Positions 1 through 6,510 of a stretch of DNA of 21,615 nucleotides are shown piece after piece; position 1 is the first letter of the stretch; each line of letters begins with the position of its first letter. The DNA comes from RSA11 sp965652565 (GTDB taxonomy: Bacteria > Actinomycetota > Thermoleophilia > Solirubrobacterales > 70-9). The notes under the pieces are model-generated. The model was not told the origin of the DNA and did not search any database. It saw only the letters and a list, made by a program, of their open reading frames with translations. The DNA is taken from contig CBFGWL010000052.1 of assembly GCA_965652565.1 (NCBI GenBank), forward strand, positions 1 through 21,615, in the 5' to 3' direction. The position numbers and the translations under genes are program-made.

Positions 1-28
1 CGCGGGGGCGGGCGGACGGCGGGGGCGG

Positions 29-348
29 GTGACGGGATCGCAGGTTCGTCTCTCCTTCGCGATCGAACCCTTGATCTCGCTCCCTTGTGTGACGAGATCG
101 CGGGTTCGCGGGAGGGTCCGCACCGAACCTGTGATCTCGTTGCGCTGCGTGACGTAATCGCGGGTTCGCGCGGCCCGCTCGCGCGAAGTCGCGATTACGA
201 CGACCCCGTCGTCTCAATCGCGATCTCGTGGACGGGCCGTCGGTGAGTTCGCGATTACGACCACCCCATCGTCGAAATCGCGCACTCGTGAACCGCGCTC
301 CCGCGAGTTCGCGATGACGACGATCCCGTCGTCTTAACTGCGATCTCG
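29..348. repeat. Six-unit, 60-bp-period array of inverted arms
   Basis: One arm type starts at 29, 89, 149, 209, 269 and 329, exactly 60 bp apart, with a core close to GAGATCGCGGGTTCG in the first units and TCAATCGCGATCTCG in the later ones. The opposite arm starts at 64, 124, 184, 244 and 304 (pattern CGAAC/GTTCGCGATTACG). Neighbouring arms are reverse complements and can pair: the gap is about 15 nt within the first units, and only 4-5 nt across unit borders in the later ones, for example 245-263 with 209-228-type arms. Where a left arm changes (CGAGATC to CGTAATC at 149) the facing right arm changes with it (GATCTCG to GATTACG at 184). No ORF of coding quality overlaps it. The function is unknown. 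A protein-binding array, a BIME/REP-like element or a structured RNA are all possible. Confidence 0.85.
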
Positions 349-353
349 CGTGG

Positions 354-396
354 CCGGGCGCGTGAGGCGCCCGGGAAACCTAGGCGCCGTGCGCCT
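354..396. terminator. Two small hairpins upstream of sdhA
   Basis: The first hairpin pairs CCGGGCGC (354-361) with GCGCCCGG (367-374) over a 5-nt loop. The second pairs AGGCGC (382-387) with GCGCCT (391-396) over a 3-nt loop and is followed by TTG. They could end a transcript coming from the left of the window or from the repeat array. The T-tract is too short for a confident intrinsic terminator. Confidence 0.35.
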
Positions 397-437
397 TTGC
401 GATTCCAAGCGGCCCGGTCGGATTTCTTGTTTATAGG

Positions 438-2138
438 ATGCGAGCCGCATTGCCCAGGCACGACGTTTTGGTCATAGGAGCAGGGCTCGCGGGACAGCGC
501 GCAGCGCTCGCCGCCGCCGAGCAGGGTGTCACGGTGGGGATCATCTCGAAGGTCCATCCGGTGCGCTCGCACTCGAACGCGGCACAGGGCGGCATCAACG
601 CCGCGCTGAACCCGGGCGACACTTGGGAGTCGCACGCCTTTGACACCGTCAAGGGCTCCGACTACCTCGGCGATCAGGACGCCATCGAGGTGATGTGCCG
701 CGAGGCGCCCGAGGAGATCATCCACCTCGAGCACCTCGGCGTCCCCTTCCACCGCAACGAGGAGGGCAAGCTCGGCACCCGCGCCTTCGGCGGCGCCTCC
801 CAGGCCCGCACCTTCTACGTCGCCGACATCACCGGCCAGGCGATCATGCACGTGCTCTACGAGCAGCTCATGAAGTACTCGGATCTCGTCGACCGCTACG
901 AGGAGTACTTCACGACCGCCCTCGCCATCGACGACGACGGCAACTGCGTCGGCGCCGTCACCCGCAACGTCCGCGACGGCTCGATGGAGCTCTTCGAGGC
1001 GAAGAACGTGATCCTCGCGACCGGCGGCAACGGGCAGATCTGGAAGCCCACCACGAACGCGCTGATCTGCACGGGCGACGGCATCGCGATGGCCTACCGC
1101 GCCGGCGCCCCGCTGATGGACATGGAGATGATCCAGTACCACCCGACCACCCTGGCCGGGAAGGGCTTCCTCATCACCGAGGGCGCGCGCGGCGAGGGCG
1201 CGCACCTGCTGAACGCCAAGGGCGAGCGCTTCATGGAGAAGTACGCGCCCAACAAGATGGAGCTTGCCTCGCGCGACGTCGTCTCCCGCGCCGAGCAGAC
1301 CGAGATCAACGAGGGCCGCGGCTTCCCCGACGGGACCGTCGCGCTCGACATCACGGTCGTGCCGAAGAAGCGCGTGCACGAGGCGCTGCGCGAGATCGTG
1401 CTCGTCGGCCGCGACTTCGCCGGCGTCGACATCACGCGCGAGCCGATCCGGATCAAGCCGGGCAACCACTACACGATGGGCGGCGTCAAGACCGACGTGA
1501 ACGGCGCCACCTCGATCCCCGGCCTCTACGCCGCCGGCGAGGTCGCCTGCGTCTCCGTCCACGGCGGCAACCGGCTCGGCGCCAACTCGCTGCTCGACAC
1601 GCTCATCTTCGGCCGCCGCTCCGGCGCGCACGCCGCCAGCCGCGCGAAGCGCATCGACTGGAGCCGGCCCTCAAAGGCGGTCCTCGCCGACGAGGAGGCG
1701 AAGATCGACGCGATCATGCGCCGGGAGCGCGGTGCCGGTCGCCGGATCTCCGAGATCAAGCACGAGCTCGGCACGACGATGGACAAGTACGTCGCCGTCT
1801 TCCGCGACGAGGAGGGCATCACCAAGGCCCTCGAGACCGTCCGCCGGCTCAAGGAGGAGGCGAAGACCGCCTACATCGACGACCGCGGCACCGTTTTCAA
1901 CCAGGACGTGCTGGGGGCGATCGAGCTCGGCTTCATGCTCGATTCCGCCGAGTGCACGTGCGTCGCGGCGCTGCACCGCAAGGAGAGCCGCGGGGCCCAG
2001 TTCCGCACGGACTACCCGGAGCGCAACGACGAGGAGTGGTTGAAGCACATCGACCTCACGCTCGACGGCGACGAGCCCAAGATCTCATACTCCGAGGTGA
2101 CGATCACACAGTGGCAGCCGGCCGAGCGGACCTACTGA
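438..2138 (+). CDS. sdhA: Succinate dehydrogenase/fumarate reductase flavoprotein subunit
   Basis: This is the catalytic flavoprotein that interconverts succinate and fumarate and passes electrons to the iron-sulfur subunit. The 566 residues match the family's usual length. An FAD dinucleotide-binding GAGLAG lies at 14-19. RSHSNAAQGG (43-52) holds His45, the expected covalent FAD attachment site. HPT at 235-237, the SRDVVSR stretch (278-284) with the catalytic arginine region, HYTMGG (344-349) and HGGNRLGANSL (375-385) are the substrate and FAD-binding motifs. It is followed after 26 nt by sdhB and then sdhE. No sdhC or sdhD membrane-anchor gene lies upstream. The ATG at 438 has no Shine-Dalgarno and sits directly against TTATAGGAT (431-439), so an in-frame TTG at 450 remains possible. 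Function is certain; the exact start is not. Confidence 0.95.
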   Translation: MRAALPRHDVLVIGAGLAGQRAALAAAEQGVTVGIISKVHPVRSHSNAAQGGINAALNPGDTWESHAFDTVKGSDYLGDQDAIEVMCREAPEEIIHLEHLGVPFHRNEEGKLGTRAFGGASQARTFYVADITGQAIMHVLYEQLMKYSDLVDRYEEYFTTALAIDDDGNCVGAVTRNVRDGSMELFEAKNVILATGGNGQIWKPTTNALICTGDGIAMAYRAGAPLMDMEMIQYHPTTLAGKGFLITEGARGEGAHLLNAKGERFMEKYAPNKMELASRDVVSRAEQTEINEGRGFPDGTVALDITVVPKKRVHEALREIVLVGRDFAGVDITREPIRIKPGNHYTMGGVKTDVNGATSIPGLYAAGEVACVSVHGGNRLGANSLLDTLIFGRRSGAHAASRAKRIDWSRPSKAVLADEEAKIDAIMRRERGAGRRISEIKHELGTTMDKYVAVFRDEEGITKALETVRRLKEEAKTAYIDDRGTVFNQDVLGAIELGFMLDSAECTCVAALHRKESRGAQFRTDYPERNDEEWLKHIDLTLDGDEPKISYSEVTITQWQPAERTY

Positions 2139-2164
2139 CCACCTAAACGGAAAGGCAGGAGCCA

Positions 2165-3511
2165 ATGGCGGAGTACACGCTGCGAGTTAGGCGCCAGAAG
2201 CCGGAGGCCGACGACCGCGGACCCGCCGGCCCCTACTGGGAGGATTTCGACGTCGAGCTCGACCCGACGCTCTCGGTGCTCGACGGTCTCCTGCAGGCGA
2301 AGGACCGCCAGGACGGCTCGCTCGGCGTCCGCTGCTCCTGCCGCGCGGCGATCTGTGGCTCCTGCGGCGTGAAGATCAACGGCCAGTCCACCCTGGCCTG
2401 CCTCACGCAGATCGGCGAGGCCCACGAGCGCGCGAACCGGCTGGCCGACGAGACCGACGCCGCCGATGGCGAGAAGCCGATCGTGATCGAGCCGATGGGC
2501 AACATGCCGGTGATCAAGGACCTGGTCACCGACATGGAGTCGACGCACTGGGAGAAGATCCGGCGCGTCACCCCGTGGCTCCTCGACGACGGCGACCCGC
2601 CCGAGCGCGAGCGCGTCGTGCCGCCCGAGTCGATGGTCGACATCACGCAGACCATCGCCTGCATCCAGTGCGGCGCCTGCGTCTCCTCCTGCCTCTCGAT
2701 GGAGGCCGACCCCGACTTCATCGGTCCCGCCGCGCTCGCCAAGGCCTACCGCTTCGTCGGCGACCCACGTGACGTCGAGACCGAGGCGCGGCTCCACGAC
2801 CTCGCGCAGGACCCGCACGGCATCTACGACTGCACGCACTGCTTCCAGTGCGTCGACGCCTGCCCAAAGGGCGTCGCGCCGATGGACCAGATCATGCGCC
2901 TGCGCCGCCTCGCGGGCCACGACCACGACATCGACGACCGCAACAACGGGCGCCGTCACGAGACCGCGTTCGTGAACATCATCGAGAAGAAGGGCACCCT
3001 GGACGAGTCGCTGCTCCTCCAGGAGTCCTACGCGCAGGGGATCAAGGGCAAGCTCATGCCCAAGAAGGACGCCATCAAGGGCCTGCTCAGCTCGCTGCCG
3101 ACCGCAATCCGCGGCATCCGCACGGGCAAGATGCGCTCGCTGCCCAAGCTGATCCCCGGCATCCACCCCAAGCTTCCGGGCGATGCGCAGGATCACGTCA
3201 AGCGCATCTACAAGCACGCCGAGGAGCACCGCGAGGAGCTCAACCTCTACATCACCGGCGAGGAGGACTCCGAGCCCGCCGAGGGCGGCGCCGAGGAGAC
3301 GAGCGAGCGCGTTGCCGATCAGGCCCAGCCGGAGGCCTCGGGCCCGCCCGACGACGCGATGGGCGGCGCGGCGACGCCGACCGAGGCGTCGGCGGTCGGC
3401 GGCGGGCGCCAGCACACCACGCAGCTCACGGAGGGCGGCAGCGAGACCGCCGGCGCCAGCGCCGAGCCCGACGACACTGACGAGAACGCCGAGGAACGGA
3501 GGGACTCCTGA
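2165..3511 (+). CDS. sdhB: Succinate dehydrogenase/fumarate reductase iron-sulfur subunit with long C-terminal tail
   Basis: This subunit carries electrons from SdhA to the membrane partner. The N-terminal ferredoxin-like domain has [2Fe-2S] ligands Cys59, Cys64, Cys67 and Cys79, with an extra Cys57. The second domain has a [4Fe-4S] set Cys166, Cys169, Cys172 and Cys176. The third site reads Cys223-x2-Cys226-x2-Cys229-x3-Cys233-Pro. It has a fourth cysteine where E. coli SdhB has isoleucine, so it should hold a second [4Fe-4S] rather than a [3Fe-4S] cluster, as described for archaeal and type E enzymes. At 448 residues it is about 200 longer than classical SdhB: a basic helical stretch (roughly 260-360) and then an acidic, Gly/Ala/Ser-rich, probably disordered tail (365-448). 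An AGGAG lies just before the ATG. Its stop overlaps the sdhE start by one base. Confidence 0.93.
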   Translation: MAEYTLRVRRQKPEADDRGPAGPYWEDFDVELDPTLSVLDGLLQAKDRQDGSLGVRCSCRAAICGSCGVKINGQSTLACLTQIGEAHERANRLADETDAADGEKPIVIEPMGNMPVIKDLVTDMESTHWEKIRRVTPWLLDDGDPPERERVVPPESMVDITQTIACIQCGACVSSCLSMEADPDFIGPAALAKAYRFVGDPRDVETEARLHDLAQDPHGIYDCTHCFQCVDACPKGVAPMDQIMRLRRLAGHDHDIDDRNNGRRHETAFVNIIEKKGTLDESLLLQESYAQGIKGKLMPKKDAIKGLLSSLPTAIRGIRTGKMRSLPKLIPGIHPKLPGDAQDHVKRIYKHAEEHREELNLYITGEEDSEPAEGGAEETSERVADQAQPEASGPPDDAMGGAATPTEASAVGGGRQHTTQLTEGGSETAGASAEPDDTDENAEERRDS

Positions 3512-4416
3512 TGGCCCAGAATCTCAAGCTGGCCTACTGGCCGGGCTGCGTCTCGCGCGGCTTCACCCCCGAGCTCCACGGCTCGATGGACCTGGTCGCC
3601 AAGCGCCTCGGCATCGAGCTTCTCATGCTCGACCGCGCCAACTGCTGCGGCGCGGGCGTGATCGCCGAGCACAACCAGGAGCTCGCGGACACGCTGAACG
3701 CGCGCACGTTCGCGCTCGCCCAGCAGACCGGCCTGGCGATGATGAACATCTGCTCGACCTGCCAGGGCGCGCAGTCGGAGTGTCAGCAGCGCCTCGACGC
3801 GGACTCGGCCTACCGCGCGCACATCAACGAGATCCTCGCCGACGAGGGCCTCACCTACAAGAAGGACAAGGACGGGTTCTCCAACAAGAACTTCCTGTGG
3901 GTGCTCGTTGAGGACTACGGGCTCGACCGCCTGCGCGAGCAGGTCAGGCGCCCGCTCACCGGCCTGCGCGTGGGCCCGTTCTACGGTTGCTACATCGTGC
4001 GCCCGAAGCACCGTCTGGGCTACGAGGATCACCCCGAGCGCGACCTCTACATGGAGAAGCTGATTGAGGCGCTCGGCGCCACGATCGTCGAGTACGACGG
4101 CGCGCGCAAGTGCTGCGGGTTCCCGATCGTGACGATGAACCGCGAGACCTCGCTGCGCCAGGCGGGCACGCACATCGGCGACGCGATCGACGCCGGGGCG
4201 GACGCGCTCGTCACCCCGTGCCCGCTGTGCCACCTGAACCTGGACATGCAGCAGCCGGAGGCGGCCAAGATCGTCGGCCGCGACCTGGGCCTCCCGGTCC
4301 TGCATCTCCCCCAGCTCGTCGGCCTGGCGCTCGGCTTCGAGCCCAAGGAGCTCGGCATGCCGAAGCACATCGCCTCGACGGAGGCCGTCGAGCAGCGCCT
4401 CGCGGTCCCGGCGTAG
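3511..4416 (+). CDS. sdhE: SdhE/HdrB-like CCG-domain subunit of succinate:quinone reductase
   Basis: This 301-residue protein has two cysteine-rich CCG domains of the type in HdrB, GlpC, GlcF and archaeal SdhE. The first uses Cys13, Cys45-Cys46-Gly and Cys81-x2-Cys84. The second uses Cys160, Cys201-Cys202-Gly and Cys237-x2-Cys240. In HdrB-type proteins such motifs bind non-cubane [4Fe-4S] clusters. In non-classical succinate:quinone reductases this subunit replaces the haem b membrane anchor and links SdhB to the quinone pool. No transmembrane helix is evident, so attachment would be peripheral. It is translationally coupled to sdhB (TGATG overlap, GGAGGG upstream) and is the last gene before a strong hairpin. 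The symbol here means the CCG subunit, not the flavinylation factor that is also called SdhE. Confidence 0.88.
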   Translation: MAQNLKLAYWPGCVSRGFTPELHGSMDLVAKRLGIELLMLDRANCCGAGVIAEHNQELADTLNARTFALAQQTGLAMMNICSTCQGAQSECQQRLDADSAYRAHINEILADEGLTYKKDKDGFSNKNFLWVLVEDYGLDRLREQVRRPLTGLRVGPFYGCYIVRPKHRLGYEDHPERDLYMEKLIEALGATIVEYDGARKCCGFPIVTMNRETSLRQAGTHIGDAIDAGADALVTPCPLCHLNLDMQQPEAAKIVGRDLGLPVLHLPQLVGLALGFEPKELGMPKHIASTEAVEQRLAVPA

Positions 4417-4440
4417 GCCGACGCACACGCGTTGGACACG

Positions 4441-4467
4441 AAGGCCCGGGCGCAGCGCCCGGGCCTT
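4441..4467 (+). terminator. Strong intrinsic terminator after sdhE
   Basis: A perfect 12-bp stem, AAGGCCCGGGCG (4441-4452) with CGCCCGGGCCTT (4456-4467), closes a CAG loop and is followed by TCGCTTGCTT. It lies 24 nt after the sdhE stop. It could also act on the convergent FAD-oxidase transcript. Confidence 0.85.
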
Positions 4468-4480
4468 TCGCTTGCTTGGG

Positions 4481-4497
4481 GCGGCTCCAGGAGCCGC
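4481..4497. terminator. Second hairpin in the convergent region
   Basis: GCGGCTC (4481-4487) pairs with GAGCCGC (4491-4497) over a CAG loop. It sits 9 nt past the FAD-oxidase stop on the minus strand and has no T-tract. It is probably part of a two-hairpin bidirectional termination region. Confidence 0.45.
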
Positions 4498-4506
4498 GCG
4501 CGCAGC

Positions 4507-5877
4507 TCAGTCGATCGCGTGGTTGCCCCGGAACAGGTTGTCCGGGTCCACCTTCGCCTTGATCTCGCGCAGGCGCGCGTACGCCTCGGGCTCGAACATC
4601 GTGGAGGTGTCCGTCTCGACCTCTGTGAAGTTGAGGTACGGACGTCCGCCCGAGACCGGCGCGAGGCCTCCGGCGAGCGCCGCGAGGGTCTCGCCGATCG
4701 TCACCGTCTCTTGCGGCCCCGTCGGCATGCCGGCGCCGTAGGTGAGGTAGGCGCCGTCGAGCGAGCCGAGCGCGCCGGTGCCCCGACGCGCGAGCGCGCC
4801 GCCGAGGTGGCGGAACTCGAACGTGAGCAGCGGGGAGTTCGTACCCGCGCCGATCGTCGCGTCCACGGCGCCGATCACCTCGTCCGGCAGCTCGGTGAGC
4901 ATGTCGCCCGCGCCCTGCACCGGTACCGGCTCCGGCGGATCCATGTGCAGCGCCAGGAGCGCATCGGGACCCACAGCCGCGAACGTATCCATGCCCGGAC
5001 GCAGACCGCGCAGCGGTGCGATGAGCCTCGCGCCCTCCAGCTCGTCGCCGAGGAACGCCGCCTCGATCACCGTGAACGAGTTGCCGCGCAGCGGCTCGGG
5101 GATCATCTCGAGCGGCGGGAACTGGATGACACGGGCGATCGAGGTCATCTCGTCCGGGATGTTCTCGGTCCACGAGCGCCACGTGCGCAGCACCTCGGCC
5201 GCTCCCTCGAGCGGGAAGAACAGCGCGCCGGCGTAGATCTGCGGCTCGTCGTAGAGCTCGATCTCGATCGCCGTGACGACGCCGAAGCTGCCGCCGCCGC
5301 CGCGCAGCGCCCAGAACAGGTCGGGCTCCTCGGACGCCGTGGCGCGTACCTGGCGACCGTCGGCGGTCACGAGCTCGATCGCGCGCACGCTCTCGGCGCT
5401 CAGGCCCCGCTTGCGGGCCAGCCAGCTCACGCCACCGCCCAGCGAGTAGCCCACGACTCCCACGTCGTGCGAGGAGCCGGCCAGCGCCGCGAGACCGTGC
5501 TCGGCGGCGAGGGGAACGACGTCGCCCCATTGCGCGCCGGCCTCGGCCCGCGCGATGCGCGCCTCTGGATCGACGGTGACGCCGCGCATCCGCGAGGTCT
5601 TCACGAGCAGCGCGCCGGACAGGTCGCCGTACGGGATCGGATTGTGGCCCGTGCCCTGCGCGACCACGCGGAGCCCCTCCGCGCGCGCCCAGCGCACGGC
5701 GGCGGATACGTCATCGGCGCCCTCCGGGAGGACGACGGCCGTGAGCCGCTGATCCACGGCCAGGTTCCAGGCGCCGCGCGCCTCGTCCCAGCCCGCGTCG
5801 CCGGGGCCGAGCGCGTCGCCGGCGATCGCTTCGCGCAGTGTCTCAATCGGGGCGGTTGAGGTGGTGGTCATCTTCAT
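4507..5877 (-). CDS. FAD-linked (berberine bridge-like) oxidase
   Basis: This 456-residue flavoenzyme has an N-terminal PCMH-type FAD-binding domain (about 40-215) and a C-terminal BBE segment (about 410-456, with DPDNLF). GTGHNP at 75-80 places His78 at the usual histidyl-FAD position. The second attachment site of bicovalent members is normally a cysteine in a GxCxxVG motif. Here it reads GSSHDVGVVG (135-144), so single covalent attachment is expected. Relatives oxidise alcohols, sugars or alkaloid-like compounds with oxygen; the substrate here cannot be read. GAGGAG (5884-5889) lies 6 nt before the first of two close ATGs, supporting 5877. No signal peptide is seen. It follows the cupin gene by 36 nt and is probably in its operon. 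Confidence 0.85.
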   Translation of the reverse strand: MKMTTTSTAPIETLREAIAGDALGPGDAGWDEARGAWNLAVDQRLTAVVLPEGADDVSAAVRWARAEGLRVVAQGTGHNPIPYGDLSGALLVKTSRMRGVTVDPEARIARAEAGAQWGDVVPLAAEHGLAALAGSSHDVGVVGYSLGGGVSWLARKRGLSAESVRAIELVTADGRQVRATASEEPDLFWALRGGGGSFGVVTAIEIELYDEPQIYAGALFFPLEGAAEVLRTWRSWTENIPDEMTSIARVIQFPPLEMIPEPLRGNSFTVIEAAFLGDELEGARLIAPLRGLRPGMDTFAAVGPDALLALHMDPPEPVPVQGAGDMLTELPDEVIGAVDATIGAGTNSPLLTFEFRHLGGALARRGTGALGSLDGAYLTYGAGMPTGPQETVTIGETLAALAGGLAPVSGGRPYLNFTEVETDTSTMFEPEAYARLREIKAKVDPDNLFRGNHAID

Positions 5878-5913
5878 CTCGATCTCCTCTTGGGGTGGGT
5901 TTCGTTCGTCGCT

Positions 5914-6351
5914 CTACGCGTCGGCACCAGCGCCGCCGCTCGGGTCCTGGGCACGCCCCTCGGTGCCCAGTGCGCGGGCCAGCAGGTCGTCGTGATCGGG
6001 AGCCGGGCGAATCCGCCACAGAAAGCGCGCGGTGGATGCGCCCTGATCTACATCGATGCGGTGGCGCGTGCCGGGGGGAAGCGTCACCGCCTCCCCGGCG
6101 CGCAAGACCCTGGGTACCCCCTCGATCTGCACCGCCAGGCGCCCCTCGAGAACCTCGAAGCGCAGTTCGTGCGTGGCGAAGCAGCGCTCCGGGCTGGGCC
6201 CCGTCGCCGGGGTCCACACGACCTCGACCTCGGCGAACTCACCGCCCGTCTGGGCGGCCGTGCTGAGGACCACGGCCGACTGGCCGGTGATCGAATCCAC
6301 GAGCGTGTAGCCGGCGCTGGCCCCGGCATCGTCGATGGACTTCGTGCCCAC
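5914..6351 (-). CDS. Single-domain cupin protein
   Basis: This is a small cupin_2-type beta-barrel protein of 145 residues from the GTG at 6351. The conserved core includes HELRFEVLEGRLAVQI, then LRAGEAVTLPPGTRHRI, the two cupin motifs with metal-binding-type histidines. The substrate is unknown. The GTG is preferred because AAGGAG (6358-6363) lies 6 nt upstream. An in-frame ATG at 6381 would add ten polar residues but has no Shine-Dalgarno. A SigB/SigF-like promoter lies at 6429-6452 on the same strand. The gene is followed by the FAD-linked oxidase and is divergent from the LuxR regulator, so a stress-linked two-gene operon is likely. The pairing suggests, but does not show, joint action on a small molecule. 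Confidence 0.82.
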   Translation of the reverse strand: MGTKSIDDAGASAGYTLVDSITGQSAVVLSTAAQTGGEFAEVEVVWTPATGPSPERCFATHELRFEVLEGRLAVQIEGVPRVLRAGEAVTLPPGTRHRIDVDQGASTARFLWRIRPAPDHDDLLARALGTEGRAQDPSGGAGADA

Positions 6352-6357
6352 AGGGTT

Positions 6358-6363
6358 CTCCTT
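6358..6363 (-). promoter_or_regulatory. Shine-Dalgarno site deciding the cupin start
   Basis: The minus strand reads AAGGAG 6 nt before the GTG at 6351. The upstream ATG at 6381 has no comparable site, so this favours the GTG start. Confidence 0.6.
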
Positions 6364-6428
6364 CTCGGTCGGGGAGCTCATGACGGTGCCGCGATCTTCC
6401 GATCGCCGCCATCCCCCGACATCGAGGA

Positions 6429-6452
6429 AGACCCCAAACCCCCACCCCTAAC
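6429..6452 (-). promoter_or_regulatory. SigB/SigF-like promoter of the cupin-oxidase operon
   Basis: On the minus strand GTTA (6452-6449) and GGGTCT (6434-6429) are separated by 14 nt. This fits the actinobacterial SigB/SigF pattern GTTT-N14-16-GGGTA with two deviations. The surrounding 39 nt (6457-6419) match the region before the DUF4333-like lipoprotein gene at 31 of 39 positions without gaps, including the G-rich spacer and TCCTCGATGT after the -10. Transcription would start near 6421. Confidence 0.65.
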
Positions 6453-6498
6453 TTTCGGGGTGGACGTTTTCGCGACTAACCCGTGGGTCGGCGCGCCG

Positions 6499-6504
6499 TA
6501 TTCT
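6499..6504 (+). promoter_or_regulatory. -10-like box immediately before the LuxR regulator start
   Basis: TATTCT lies 6 nt before the GTG at 6511, and no Shine-Dalgarno is present. This spacing would place the transcription start on the start codon, giving a leaderless mRNA. No clear -35 box is seen. Confidence 0.4.
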
Positions 6505-6510
6505 TGCGAC

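Noticed and set aside
1..28. G-quadruplex at the left edge
   Set aside because: There are four G-runs, but the middle loop is 8 nt and the sequence is cut by the window edge. This is common in such GC-rich DNA.
29..348. CRISPR array
   Set aside because: The period is regular, but the units are degenerate, consist of two inverted arms and have similar rather than unique intervening sequence. No cas gene is nearby.
255..1631. 458-residue minus-strand ORF over sdhA
   Set aside because: It is antisense to a clear sdhA, has a skewed Arg/Ala/Val/Asp composition and runs into the repeat array. It is a shadow typical of GC-rich genes.
5890..6510. N-terminal extension of the LuxR regulator
   Set aside because: The frame is open, but this part is antisense to the cupin gene and its promoter. 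Recognisable homology begins only just after 6511.
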